A stretch of 64,000 nucleotides of DNA from Hydractinia symbiolongicarpus (lineage: Eukaryota; Cnidaria; Hydrozoa; Anthoathecata; Hydractiniidae), in contig NC_079880.1 in assembly GCF_029227915.1 (NCBI RefSeq), positions 9,389,501 through 9,453,500 on the forward strand, read 5' to 3'. The notes under the pieces are model-generated. The model did not search any database, had not been told where the DNA came from, and saw only the letters and a program-made list of their open reading frames with translations. This document shows positions 1 to 11,885 of this stretch, piece after piece. The position numbers were made by a program, and so were the translations under genes. The stretch's first letter is position 1. Each line of letters begins with the position of its first letter.

Positions 1-1070
1 ATACGTGATTAACAACTTTCTTATTCTTCTGGTTCAACATTGGTCTATAATGATGTTTACAATGTAAAGGTTTACTTCTGATCCAATTATTCAAGTTTCT
101 CATCTTAAAACAATTCACTTCACCCCATGCAGTGTGTGCAAAGTTCCCTTTTTTTCTTAGGCGCTTTAAATCACCTTCTAGGTAAAGTGTAAAGGGGTAG
201 TGTCAATCTCCAAGCAATAAACATAATAATAAGAAGCAAATTGTCTGTTTAATCAAGGTATATTTAGCCGTATCTCTTTGGAAAATACGAAAAATGTCAT
301 AAAATGTCTTGAAATTTATTTCGTTTTCTGTGGCCAGCGAAAGGTTTTAATGGCTTAACTTTCTTTCTTTGTGATGTGATAACAATTATTCTTAAGATGT
401 TAGAGCTATATAAGAACTTCGTTCAATTGATATTTTAGAAAAACTAGACATGAGCATTCATAAAAAAGCGATTTATAGTTATAATAACCGCTTATGATCG
501 ATAATATTTAATCATAGTTTTAATAACAGGGAAATTCAAAAGGATTTAATGGAATAACTATTAACTTTAGTGCAGTAATTCATCGTTGCCCTGACAATCT
601 GTTATACAAAACAACAAAAATAAACTGAAATCCAGCTGCATGCAAAGTAATTTAAACTAAAATACCACGATTTTATCAAACCTGGCTTCGCTGAGAAGAC
701 TTAATCGATGTGCCTCGCTGAGCAATAGAAACTTAATCGATGGATTTTTTTTTGTTTTCATCAAACAGAGTAAAATATGCTACAAAATATGCTGACTTTT
801 TTGAGACCAAATATTAAAACAAATTTCTGGCGATGTGTCCTGTCATAACTACTTGAGAAAATAAATTTTAGAATTTAGATATTCGCCCTTACCACACTAA
901 TTTAGCTATGGTTAAAATTTTTTAAAAAGGCTTAAAGTGGACTTTCAATTTGATTAAAACCTCTTTCTTATTTCTTATTGTACGATATGCCAAAGTAACT
1001 TAGTACTAGAAATCGAGCTTCGGATTCTTACTGCTCATTCCAATCCTTTTAAAATAACTCTTTTTTTCTT
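1..1070. other. AT-rich non-coding stretch, no gene seen
   Basis: No open frame, splice pattern or repeat that I recognise. The sequence is AT-rich with homopolymer T runs. The upstream part of the gypsy element that follows (protease, start of reverse transcriptase) is not recognisable here, so that element is probably 5' truncated. Confidence 0.5.
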
Positions 1071-1076
1071 GGCTGC

Positions 1077-2382
1077 ATGGGTAGAATAATTCTTCCAACT
1101 CGTGCTCCGTTTGGCCTTACCACCATGCCCGAAACATTTAACGAGCGTATACATGACATGATTGTGGGGAAAAGTGGTATTGTTAAGAGTATGGATGATT
1201 TTTTAGTTTTTGGAAAAGATAATCAACATCATGACGAACGTTTGAAAATATTTCTATCAGACTTATCTTAAAACAAAGTAAAATTGAATTTAGAGAAATG
1301 CCAATTCAGGAAAACCGAAGTCGAGTTTTTAGGACATAAAATTTTAAAAGAGGGAATTCAGCCATTAGCAACTAAAGTGGAAGCTATTAAGAAATTTCCA
1401 GTACCCACAAACATTACCGAACTCAGACGATTTCTGGGAATGGCTTAACAAATGTCACGTTTCAGTGCAGATCTTGCTAAAACTGTCGAGCCACTAAGAG
1501 ACCTTTTAAGTTCCAAGAATGAATGGATATGGACAGTTGTTCATACAAACGCTTTCAACAATTGTAAAGAATTATTGTCAATGCAACCGATTCTTGGACA
1601 TTATAATATTAAAAAGAAAACAAAAATTAGAACAGATGGAAGTTTTACGAATGGTATCCCTGTTATACTTTATCAATACCATAATGAATGGCGACCGGTT
1701 GATTGTGCTTCACGTTTCTTAACAGCAACGGAAAAGAATTATGCACCGATGGATGTGGAAATGGATCTAAAATGAATCGAGACATTGAAAACTTCATAAC
1801 AAGAAATGCTACCATCAAAAACCAATGCTTCATTGTTGCCTTACTTAACACCAGATATTGCGTGGCAATAAGTTGGCACCGACCTGTTGCTTGTGTCATT
1901 GAAGCTACCAAATTAATTTTTTCTTAACATTGCATTCCAGAAACATTAGTCTCTGATAATGGGAGCCAGTATGCATCTTATCAATTCAAGAAGTTTGCAA
2001 ACAAATGGGGATTTAACCACATTACTAGCAGTCCTAGATACTCCACAAACAACGGGCTGGCTGAATTAATGGTGAAAATTGTAAAATGTCGTATAAAGAA
2101 AACACAAAGATCAAATGGCGATTTTTACTTTGGATTGTTAGCCATCCGTAACGCACCGTTAAGTTGCGGAAAGTCGCCTGCCCAATTACTACTTGGGTTC
2201 AATCTTTCCGACACCTTACCGTCTGTTATTCGTCACACACAAACTTCTTCATAAACTTGGATAGAGAGAAAAAACAAATGAAAACCTACCATGACCAAAA
2301 GTGTTCTAGTACCATTCAACATCAGGACACTCGAGAATGGACAATCAGAGGGAAAATATTGAATGAAGCTGGGATTTATTAG
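1077..2382 (+). pseudogene. Ty3/gypsy-type pol remnant (RT, RNase H, integrase)
   Basis: Remnant of an LTR-retrotransposon polyprotein in several frames. The first piece (1077-1271) is the end of the RT fingers/palm: 'APFGLTTMPETF', then 'SMDDFLVFG', the usual Y-x-DD box with S-M-DD. After a stop the thumb follows (1275-1447), with the gypsy-typical pattern 'FLGHKI...F..P.....LRRFLGMA'. At 1452-1775 comes an RNase H-like part ('TDGS', 'ASRFLTATEKNYAPMD'). At 1928-2254 comes the integrase core ('PETLVSDNGSQYAS', 'ITSSPRYSTNNGLAE'). The end of RNase H and the integrase zinc finger are missing, and stops and frameshifts separate every piece, so the element cannot encode a working polyprotein. 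Family assignment is firm from these motifs; the clade is not. Confidence 0.88.
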
Positions 2383-2528
2383 TCCAAACCGCTCCTTGTC
2401 AAACACTCCTCGTTAATGCAAACGACAGCGAAGACACTATTCCGTATAACGAATGCAAGGAGATACACAGCGATGCTACCATTCCGTATGATGACAGTGA
2501 AGATAGTAACTTATGTTTTATAAATTTT

Positions 2529-2634
2529 AAAAAGGAGATGTTATGTTATACTTGGCGCTTTATATTATGCGTATGTATTTATGGTGTAATGGGTACTTGA
2601 TATAATACATATAGTTGAAACTAAACAGGTCGAG
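2529..2634 (+). repeat. Possible polypurine tract and start of a 3' LTR
   Basis: About 150 bp past the last integrase-derived frame, a purine run AAAAAGGAGA (2529-2538) is followed by TGTTATGTTATACTTGG. This is how a gypsy 3' LTR usually begins (polypurine tract, then TG). No second LTR copy lies in the window for comparison, and the LTR would be interrupted at about 2635 by the LINE fragment. A promoter/polyadenylation-like stretch at 3838-3930 might be its distal part, but that is only a guess. Confidence 0.35.
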
Positions 2635-3450
2635 TCAGCCCCCCAAAGAAGACCTTTTTACTGATGTATATCTTAACAATTGTACAACAAGGAAGTCACC
2701 CCAATTAGAGATCTGAGTTTCAATTGTGGCCTCTTGATGCAATGAACACTGGGGGCAGAACCACTTGTTGTAGAAATTTGTTAAATTATTTGTTAAATTA
2801 TTGGCTTGCACGTTGGTAAAATTAAAATTAAATCCTTTTGTTCCCTGGAAGTGGAGAAACAACAGAATTTGCATGAAGTTGTTGTAGTCGCAGTTACTGA
2901 AAGTAGATTGTCAACCAAAGGGGAAGATCCAATAAGTTCGACAAAAACAACCTGAAGGATCTCGGGCACATATTGTTGGTGATTGTGATAAAACGCGTTA
3001 TTGTTAAGAGGATGCATTCTGTTTTGCAGAGCTCGTAAGAAATTGAAAGGATCAATCGTTGAACGAGAGCGATTCAGTAGCGACTTATTAAGGACTATAA
3101 ACTTTACTAGAGAAGATAACAGGGAGGACTCTGATGGTAATCGAGACCAAAGTCTTGGAATAACCGTTAATGCTTGCAAAATGAAGTTTGCGTAGCATGT
3201 GTTTCCCTTGTTTATCAAACCAGCGTGGACGATGCTCACTTTTTGTTTAAGTTCCTGGCTAAAGGTATGGTGTTCCGTGGGTTTGGATGTCAGAGATGGG
3301 TGAGGATGGACTATTAATGGATTTGGTAACAGACGACGAATTTTCATGAGGTACACTATTCTTTGGCCTTAGAAATGTTGGCGGACTGCAGTGGGTAAGA
3401 TCTTGTGACCACTGTGGTGAGTCTCGTGCAATCCAAATGCAAAAGGATGC
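2635..3450 (-). pseudogene. Fragment of USP-bearing LINE (end of RLE plus N-terminal USP)
   Basis: Read on the minus strand, this matches 54300-55120 and 60304-61124, the junction between the LINE endonuclease and its ubiquitin-specific protease domain. It has the Cys box 'GLINKGNTCYANFILQAL', the following 'NHQQYVPEILQVVF' (QQD changed to QQY) and the zinc-ribbon strands, and then stops before the His box, so it cannot be an active protease. At 3388-3390 (minus strand) this copy has TGC (Cys) where the two tandem copies have TGA, so the endonuclease end reads straight into the USP region in one frame. Frameshifts occur later. Both ends are truncated, and it sits near the possible gypsy LTR. 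Confidence 0.85.
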
Positions 3451-3454
3451 TTAT

Positions 3455-6030
3455 CAAAAAGTTTTGATATTAAACGTGTGCATTAACGCATGCAGCTGGT
3501 CGTGCGTTAAACATGAGTTTATTCAACATCAGAGAATTTTTTTCTTTTACCGCCAATGCTCAAGGTGAGAGTGGCTTTTATGAGAGCACTTCACGAGTAA
3601 GTGAAAGAAGAACAGTGACAAAAACAAAAAATAATTTTTTACGAAATCGAAAATAGGGATAGCGGCAGAGAAAGCACAATCTGATCTGGCGAGACTCTAC
3701 CCGTGTCTCCATGATATATCAGATAGTTGATACAAGAAAAAAAGACAGAAAAGAAAAAGCGTGGTGAGAGATTGATGGAAAACTAGGGTAAAACAAGGTT
3801 TGGTGTTAATTTTTTTGAAAAAATTAGTTTGTGAAACCCTATATATATATAACCCTTGTATTACATTAATATCATTGTTTGTGTAATATTGAGGACTGTA
3901 TAATAAAATAAGAAGACAAGTGCTATAGCTTCTGTTTCGTGTATTTCATAAGCTAACTATATACTAAGAAAATGTCCATCTGAAGTAACCTTCCCTGTCA
4001 GTTAATCGCAGTTCTTTTAGAGTGTATTGTATGTACCTTTACTTTCTCGATTAGCTTATACTCGTTTAACCCAAAGCCGTCGTGTTTGGGATATTCGTTT
4101 TTTTCGCCTTTTTAACATACTTAAATAAAGATAACCTAATTCTAAAACTTCTTTGCTTTTCACATGATACTTGCAAGTCACAAATCTTTACTTTCGTTCG
4201 AAAGTTAGGTTCAGTGTGAACGCATAATCTTACAGCATAATGAATTAGATGAATAAAAAAACCATCCATGAGTTTGGTAATAAACATATGTTTAATACAC
4301 GCATTTGGCGGGAACTAGGCTTAACAACCACAGTAATTATTCACTATAAGCACGGGAGGTATTCCCCATTGTTAGGGACTTTTTTCCTATGACTTGTAAA
4401 CAGCTAAAAACACATCTTCAACCTATAGTAATCAAACTTTTAAGCCCACTATTCACCAAAAAGCAACTAGGGTTTTCTAAAGTAACTTAGGGCAATTCTA
4501 AAAATACTACAAAACACTATTTTTTTTTCAGTTCTTTATTTATTTAAAAATTTTTTTTCTAGCAATCGATTAATTTATTAGTAGCCTATTTTCGTTAAAT
4601 GTAGCACAAAATTAATGGATCGCGCAGAAAATAAGAACACGAAATTGAAAAAAAAATACTTCTCTTCTTTCCTGTTAGAAAAAAATCTTAAAAGTCATGC
4701 GAACAAGAGTAAATCTCATCATTAACTATTTAAGTAGCAACAAGGCTTTCATTACTCTGTTTTCCCTCGATATTCATCCATCTACGTTTGCGCAACTGTA
4801 CTGTATGTATCAATAAAACCACGGGAACTTATACTTTTCTTTTAAAAAGATAATTAAGAAGCAGTGACCAGACCTATTAATTTCAAGAGTCAAGTTGCAA
4901 TAATTTTCTGCACCGACAAGTACAATCTACTTGGTACTCGAATCACATTGTTAACTAAATAGAAAAAAAGTGCCACAAAAAAATTTATAGATGTGCGCGA
5001 ATCGATCGTGGTTGAATCGTTTAGAGCTATGATAACATTACTTAAGAACCTCATTTGATAACCGTAAATATATGATGAAAATTAATATAGAAATTAAACT
5101 TGATCCGTTGTAAGCTTTAAGTTTTTTAAATTACCGAAGAGGGCGTGGACATTGATGGCGCACAAAAACGTTAAGGGAATTGACGAAACGAATGGCCTAC
5201 CAGAGTCAAGAAATACGTGTGCTTTAGAAAAAGAACTCCAACCAAGAGAATTTTCATTAAGTTTAGCAAGTGTTTTCATAATAATAAAGAAACCTTGTTC
5301 AATATTCCGGGTAAGTAAATTTAAGGACAGAACATTTAGCATTCAAAAAAATACCTTTTTATCGAATTTTTTGTCCATTTCGTGACTAAATCCCATAGAT
5401 CTCTAAAAAGTTGCTTTTCCATGTATTTATTAAACACTGATGTCTAATCGTTGACACTGGTTTTAAAAATTTAAGAACTGTTACACGAAGTAAAACGAAA
5501 GTGCTATTCTACAACATGTTCTCCAAATTTGTACATATTTCTTTACCTAGTAGCTATCATGTATTAATTGTGTTCGCTTTAAGAAGATTTGATGGGATTA
5601 AAAGCATGATTAGTACATCCGTTCATTTTGGTTGTTAGGTGCAGCGGCTTGTTTTGAATTACCATCAACAACAACGCATAACTGCTGCATTAGCTGCCAT
5701 TTCATGATATTATTCTTTATTAAATAATTACTTAAAGCACCGTTACCATGAAGATATATTTTAAAATCCATTTTATAATTTTAAGCATTTCCTTTCTGCA
5801 TGCTTTGGTCTTTAGGAAAGAGAAAGACAACAAAGCCACTTAAATTTTTTTTAATTTAGTGCGTTTTATCTATCTATCTACCTACTTGCTTTTATCAATA
5901 ATAATGCGAGGTTCTTTAATTCTAAAATTTCTCTTACGTCCTAAGCTTAGTTAAGATATGTTACCATAGGGGATAATTAAAAAAAAAATTGTGGATTACA
6001 AATATTATGTTTTTTTGTTATAAACAAACT
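3455..6030. other. AT-rich intergenic stretch, no gene recognised
   Basis: Short open frames on both strands (for example near 4066-4287 and 5094-5385) overlap each other and show no family motif or consistent splice signals. The stretch at 3838-3930 (TATATATATA, then ATAATAAAATAAG) looks like a promoter or polyadenylation region and could be part of a decayed LTR. Nothing else supported. Confidence 0.4.
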
Positions 6031-6036
6031 TTTATT
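6031..6036 (-). terminator. AATAAA polyadenylation signal of the secreted-protein gene
   Basis: On the minus strand AATAAA lies about 130 bp past the stop codon of the three-exon gene at 6168-7119. It is in the right place and orientation to end that transcript. Confidence 0.5.
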
Positions 6037-6167
6037 TCTTCGAGTAATAAGTTGCTTATAAACAGATCTTACATAAAAAAAGTCTATTAATTAACACGTA
6101 ATGTAATTGCGAACCGTATTTCGGACACAATGGTGCCTTTTAATTACCATACGCTGCACATATATTA

Positions 6168-7119
6168 TCATACATCACTTTGTTGGGTTAATAAATTATT
6201 AACATTAAATAATATCGTATCAAACACAACGTTAAATGCTGTTGTAGTAGAAGAAGCGTACGGGAAACTTCTCCTTTTACGTATAATGTTCCTGTTTTTT
6301 GTTTTATCTTGCCTTTTGAATGATCGTTTTAATAGAAAAAGTTTTTTAGCAGCAGTAAAATGACCAATGCATATAAATCCTTTCGAACAGGTTGTAGTTG
6401 GTCTTGGTGTCCATAGTCCAAAGCATGTAACAAACTGACCACCTACCCAACACTTTCTGATAAATCTATTCGCGGAGGCGATCATATTGCCTAAGTTATG
6501 AAAAAGTAACAAGAAGCATGTATTTTAAACAAAAAGACATGTTTATTGTGTTTAGTAAAATTCTTTGTCACCTACCACTTAAATTGTTGTGAACTGTTAA
6601 ACTTTTCTTTTCTTTGCCTGATCTTCGTATTCGGATTTTAACGTCCACCAATTTATCTTCGATATGTCGTCTTCTTCTACTTGGCTTTTTTATTGCCTTT
6701 TGAGAAAACCCAATTCCAACAATTTTTATTTCATTGTTACTATGTTCAATGGATACGGTGATTATGCATTTAAAATTCCAATCAATAATATTATCTATGT
6801 GGCAAATGGATCCCTCCTTTAAAGTGCATTCGGTTATTGCAATAAGGATCTTCTTAAAATCAAAAAGTGAGGTTATATAACCATTATCAGCCGTGAAAGT
6901 TACTTGGAAGAAATCTTTGATGGTTTTTGCATTGGTAGTATCAAATGGCACCAAGCCAGAGATTCTTTCTCCCTGAGCAAACGACGCGAGATAAATTACA
7001 ACAATTGAGGTAACCTATAAATAGTTTTGTTTTGCTGCACAAAGTGCTATGCGGATGAAGGAAGCATATATATTTCTCACCTGTAAAGCAGCAAGTAACA
7101 TGATTAACCTTGCAAACAT
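6168..7119 (-). CDS. Three-exon gene for a secreted 266-residue protein of unknown function
   Basis: Spliced model, minus strand: 7119-7081, 7014-6576, 6490-6168. All sites are GT-AG (donors GTGAGA and GTAGGT; acceptors TTATAG and ACTTAG). The phases (0, then 1) join to exactly 801 nt with no internal stop. The first intron falls inside the signal peptide: exon 1 gives 'MFARLIMLLAALQ' and exon 2 adds 'VTSIVVIYLASFAQG', together a classic hydrophobic leader with likely cleavage after about residue 28. The mature part has scattered cysteines, a basic stretch 'KKPSRRRRH' that could be a furin-type site, a second basic run 'RNIIRKRRS', and a Cys-rich piece in exon 3 ('CWVGGQFVTCFG', 'CSKGFICIG'). 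I do not recognise the family. A processed secreted ligand or toxin-like protein is possible but unproven. The phase-compatible structure argues for a real host gene. Confidence 0.68.
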
Positions 7120-9110
7120 ATTTACTCTCTACAACTTCGAGAACAACTAAAAGTGATTATAACTGATGTCACTACATTATTGATGATCGTGACACCACTA
7201 ATTAGCGCTATTAAATCAAACTGATATCGCCTTAATCAAGGTTTTTTCAAATATAACGAGATCAACATAGGTTGCCACCGTTATCGCTAACGTCAGCTTG
7301 TAAAATTCTCTTAAATATTCAGCATCACTTGAATGTAAAAATATTTTAAATCGATTTATCAGTAAGAAATGTTGGTAGCAGTAAAGATACTCATAAAGGA
7401 AAATGAACGATCGCGTCACAGAGTGGTGAACATATCTACTAAGAGTTATTTCAAGACAATTGTTGTTCATATCGACGACTTATTACAAATCCAAAGTTTC
7501 GTTACAATCAGTAAATACCGTTAGCGCAATTAATATTCAAATCGACGATTTATTAGAAACCCAAAGTTTCGTCATAATCTGTCATTCCTATCGTGCTTAA
7601 TTGTAGGGAATAGGGATCATGGTTAAAATAGGTAAAGGGAGGTCAAAGGCATACAATGGTTAAGGGATTTTGAAATAACTAAAAGTGCTGTAGAAATACA
7701 ACTTTAAATTTTTAGGGGAGATGAAGTTAGTAAATATGAAATATATATAAACTTTTTTAATATTTTTATTTTCTTATGTTTGGGGAAAAGAACCACGAAT
7801 AAAATAAATGAAGTGAAGAGGTCAGTATAAGGTAATGTTAAAGAAAAATTCATGTAAATTATGAACAGGACTATAATTAAACATGATAAAGAATTGGGCA
7901 GTACAGCAGAGCGTTTTTTAATTTTGATGGGAGACATACAGATAAAGACACCAGAAGGTATCATATATTAGCTGAACAAATTCTCAACAGTTTAGCCTTT
8001 TCACATTTGATTAATAATATATAAAACGGTTTTAATCAATTTATCAATTACTTCCACAATTGTCTTGCCTTTAAACCCACTTAACCTATTTTTTAAAGAA
8101 AAAAAAACTCTAATTTAAACACCCGGAACAAAGAATTCAAAAATGAGTACGCTGTTTATTAACAGCATGCTTTTACCAACGTCTAATTATTAACAAAGAA
8201 GAAATAAAGTAATTGCGATGCCGATTGAGAAATAATTTTTTGTACTAATTTTAACCTTTTTTGCAATTATAAATGTTACAAACACACATATAATTGCAAC
8301 AATAGACCACCCATAGCAAAGTACCGGATTTTCGTAACAGATGCTTCTTACATATTACTGGCAATATTATCGTATATTCTCTAAAACAATCGAAACGCAC
8401 ATAGAATTAGGCTGGATAAAAAATCATAATGGATGTTAGAGGGCAAACAAACAACCACTAGTTAAGGTCATACAGTTTACATAACATAAAATAACATTAA
8501 ATCTCTCACGTTCGTTTGATGTTACCACGGGAGTGAAAATTGCGCTTGTGCGGCATTTCAGATTACGTCATCTTATTTTTTCGCATAATAACACTAGCTG
8601 GGGTCACGCAACCATCCAATATCTTTGAGCTCCAAAACTACATCTAAAAATTATTTTTTTCCATGGAAAGAGTGGCCGAGTTACTTAAAATGTACCTTTG
8701 GTATATTTGGATATGTAAACAAACAGCTAAAAAAAACAGGAAACTTTTGATGTACTGTTTACAAAATTTGAGTTGCTTTAAATCGTTATATGGACACGTT
8801 TTTTTGCGTGGCAAAAAAACAAGATTTTGGATAACTAAGTTTAACGTGGATCGAGAAATATAACTTGTAGCGTACAATTTTTTCAAAATATGGACATAAT
8901 TAGAAAAAAGATTGAAATTATGTCCTGTTTTTTCCCTTTTTAAAACAATGTTTTGTTTCGGAGTATTAAGTCATTCTTTTCCGGAGAAAGACTTGAGCAA
9001 AAAAGTCTTTCATAAGATTTTTTTTCATTTCAATCCCAATTTTTCTAAATATTTTTTATTGGTATAGGTGTATTAGGTATTACTGCTTTCGATTACACAA
9101 AAATATGAAG
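7120..9110. other. AT-rich intergenic stretch upstream of the secreted-protein gene
   Basis: Should hold the promoter of the minus-strand gene ending at 7119. I see no clear TATA box or conserved block. A duplicated phrase, 'TATTACAAATCCAAAGTTTCG' at about 7480 and a near copy at about 7550, is the only internal repeat noticed. Open frames at 7216-7470 and 7704-7964 have no recognisable content. Confidence 0.4.
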
Positions 9111-9815
9111 AAAAAGAGCAAGTTTGGAGCTAATAGTCCCTAGCAATAAATTTAGCGACTAACTGTAATAGAACGGTATCTTACAAAAATTCGTTTTTAC
9201 AGATACAAAAATGATTTCTGCGGTTACATATAGCTTGATTTAAAAAATAATTACCTTGTTTTATAAAAAAACGAGCACATTTGGAGCAAAATAGTCATTT
9301 TAAACTGCCACTTTGGCTTGGCTTGGCGTTAATAACCTAGCACAACACATAATAAATTATTAAACAATTGTTATTAAAAAAATATGGCAGAAAGCGCTGT
9401 TCAAAGTTGTTTCATATTACTTAATGTTCCAGATTGTAAGCAAAGCATATAAAAAATGAGCAAATATGGAGCAATATAGTCACTAGATTGGATAATTTTG
9501 AATATTTTCAAATTCTTTTTGTTTAAAATGGACTTGCAAAGCGGAGAAAAGTGAGATTCTTTTCACTTAGAGTTAGTATGTTCCAAAGGTTATCATTTTT
9601 TTTAAAATGAGCACCAAAAGAGCAAAACAGTCACAATACAGTCACTGCTATTTCTCCATTCGTAGTATACCTTTAATCCATTAATTAAGAATGTTGTTAT
9701 TATTATGCAATAATAATAATTCTAAAGTTTTTTTTAACTCGGATGTGTGAAAAAGAGCAACAGTTGAGCTATCATTAATCTAACGTAAAAGAATGAGCAT
9801 ACCTGGAGCAAAGTT
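9111..9815 (+). repeat. Array of GAGCA...TTTGGAGCAA..ATAGTC motifs, left side of DNA transposon
   Basis: A motif close to RAGCA-N5-TGGAGCAA-NATAGTC recurs at 9111-9140, 9266-9300, 9451-9484, 9603-9632 and, more degenerate, at 9749-9776 and 9787-9815, at intervals of very roughly 150 bp. Inverted copies lie on the other side of the transposase-like gene (11090-11119 and weaker ones to 11400). Arrays in opposite orientation on the two sides are expected for subterminal transposase-binding sites. I could not fix outer terminal repeats or a target duplication. Confidence 0.6.
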
Positions 9816-9865
9816 TCAAGAAAGTTTCCCTGCACAAGCAATCGCGTTTTTTCTAACTTCTGTGA

Positions 9866-11055
9866 CATCCAGCTTTTCTTGATGCAGGATATTCTTGTTC
9901 TATCAGTACGTTTATCAAGTACAAGCCTTTCTTTATCACCGAGCCGACGGAAAGAGAAAAAGAATCCTGTTTGTGGAAGAAATTTTTAAATGCCCATTTA
10001 CTCCTCGATGGCATTAATAACTTTCGTAAAACAAAACAATTGGCACTTCACCAATCTGTGACCGAATTTAATAAATTACAATCTGGTGACAAAACTAATT
10101 TTCCTGAATGCACTCAAGAAGTCACTTTTTATGTTTTTGGGAAAAAGGTGGAAACGTATTTCAAAAATGGCGAAGAAAAATCGTATGAAAGAATCGCACG
10201 TTTAGACAGAAAACTAGAAGTATGCAACGTCGTCAAGGAGTTACTTCATCAAAGACCTACTTATTTACGTCACCGTTCCCATGTCACGAACATCAAATAA
10301 GTCTACGTACGTGAGTCTTTTGAAGGAAGATACATAGAGATGGACTTCTCAGAAAATATTGTACTGAAGCCAAAATTCGAGGTTCAAGATGCACATTTTT
10401 CTGGAAAGCAGTACACATTACATTGTCCAATTGTAGAACCAGGGGAACAAAAGTATTTTTATCATTTGAGTGACGATACGGGGCACGATCCACAGTTTGT
10501 TTACGAAGTTTTAGTTGATTTATTTGAACGGTTAGACATAAAAGATGAAACGATCATTATAAAAAGTGACAATGCTCCAACGCAATACAAAAGTATGCTT
10601 TCTCTTCCCTACAAAATCTTGCCAACAAATACAACGTAAAAATTATTCGAATCTATGGCGCTGCGGGTCAAGGAAAAGGTCTAATTAACGCTATGTCAAG
10701 CTTCGGAGTTAAATCAATTCTTCGACGTCATATCATTGGGTTGGATCAATGGTTTGAAAACAGCAAGGAAATGTGTGACTACCTAGACTTCAGAAATGAT
10801 GGGAGAATGGTTTACGCTCATATTGAGCCGGAAGCAGTTGATAAGAGGAGAGTTGAGAAAACAGGCATCCGAATGAAAGGTTGCATGATGGGTCACTTAT
10901 TTGTATACAAGCCAAACTCAGCCAAAATACTAATGAAAGAATACTTGTGGCATTGTGATAAATGCCTCAACTTGGAGTACGAAGCTTGTACAAAAGGTTC
11001 ATCGTCGAAAGAATACGGAAATGATGACTATGACGATGATCAATGTGTATGTTAA
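9866..11055 (+). pseudogene. DDE-like transposase gene of an unnamed cnidarian DNA transposon
   Basis: Open from 9866 in frame 2 ('SISTFIKYKPFFITEPTERE' and onward). One TAA at 10298-10300 breaks the frame just before the first acidic motif 'EMDFSEN', and the second motif 'IIIKSDNAPTQYK' follows. A frameshift near 10590 moves the reading to frame 1, which continues as 'YAFSSLQNLANKYNV', 'IYGAAGQGKGLINAMSSFG', 'RRHIIGLDQWF' and a C-terminal Cys pattern 'WHCDKCLNLEYEAC' to the stop at 11055. DFSEN and SDNAPTQYK look like the two Asp positions of an RNase H-fold transposase. I recall similar unannotated proteins in cnidarian genomes but cannot name the superfamily. With one stop and one frameshift it is inactive as it stands. 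The flanking motif arrays support the DNA-transposon reading. Confidence 0.62.
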
Positions 11056-11089
11056 TTTGTGCAAAAGCATAAAGCGTATTATCATTAAT

Positions 11090-11400
11090 GACTATTTGCT
11101 CCAAAATTGCTCTTATTTTAGTCTATTTTCTCATATTAAGTGTTATATTACAGTTCACACTATTTAAAATGTTAATAAATTGTATGTGTTGGATTAATTG
11201 TTAAGTAAAAAATGAATTTTATTACGAAGACTACTTTACTCAATATCTACTCTAAAATTTGTTCAAACTTGCTCCTCTTTCAAATTTCCTGATCAGTAAC
11301 TCTTATTTTACGAGTCCACTAATTTAAGTATTTTAGCATTAATGAGCACTGCAAGAGCTTTTTCGTAAAATGACAATTCACTCCAATTATGCTCAAATTC
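11090..11400 (-). repeat. Inverted copies of the subterminal motif, right side
   Basis: The stretch 11090-11119 reads, on the minus strand, AGAGCAATTTTGGAGCAAAT then AGTC, matching the left-side motif. Weaker inverted copies lie at about 11229-11280 and 11372-11400. Confidence 0.55.
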
Positions 11401-11540
11401 TGAAAATGAGATGTAAACGGTAACATAAGATAACCCTGAAAATGTTAGCTAATTATCGTATTTCATACGGGAGATATTGCTATTTCAGTTAGGTCTACGA
11501 GCAACAAATTTTGACCTTATAATAATTTACTAAAATAATC

Positions 11541-11885
11541 TACAAAGAGGAGGCTAGCCACTGCAATGATGAACTCAACCTGGTAGGTCTTTGGAAGAGG
11601 TTGTATTGCTCTAGAGAAAATGCCTCGAAAAGCCAATTCTCCCTTTTTTAAGGAATTTATTGAAAATAAATAAAAAAAATAAAAACGACACAACACATTT
11701 GAAAAGATGAACAGAACTTTAACCAAGGACGGGTAGGATTTCAACCCATATTTCTAAACATAAGTACCCTGGATGTCTAGCTGGGTCACCTAAAGAGGTC
11801 CGCGAACGCCATCAGCAGAAACTGGCATCCCTATCTTCCTAAAGTAAACTTTAACCATTTTTTGTTCAACTTTGTTATTCTTTAC
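11541..11885 (-). repeat. Dispersed SINE-like repeat (copy A)
   Basis: From 11592 to 11885 it closely matches 49457-49748. On the minus strand it contains GGGTTGAAATCCTACC (GGGTTGAAACCTACC in the other copy), close to a pol III B box, and an upstream CCAGCTAGACATCC block in roughly A-box position, so it may be a tRNA-derived SINE head. The 5' neighbour 11541-11582 matches a 54-bp insertion inside PLE copy 1 (21424-21477). Confidence 0.5.

Noticed and set aside
3838-3960. Distal half of a gypsy 3' LTR, split by the USP-LINE fragment
   Set aside because: TATA-like and AATAAA-like runs are present, but there is no second LTR to compare and such runs are common in this AT-rich DNA.
6130-6363. 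Plus-strand ORF opposite exon 3 of the secreted-protein gene
   Set aside because: The minus-strand spliced model explains the region better with phase-correct exons and a polyadenylation signal.
8644-8886. Overlapping ORFs on both strands at 8644-8886
   Set aside because: Both are short, overlap each other and have no homology features; likely random open frames.
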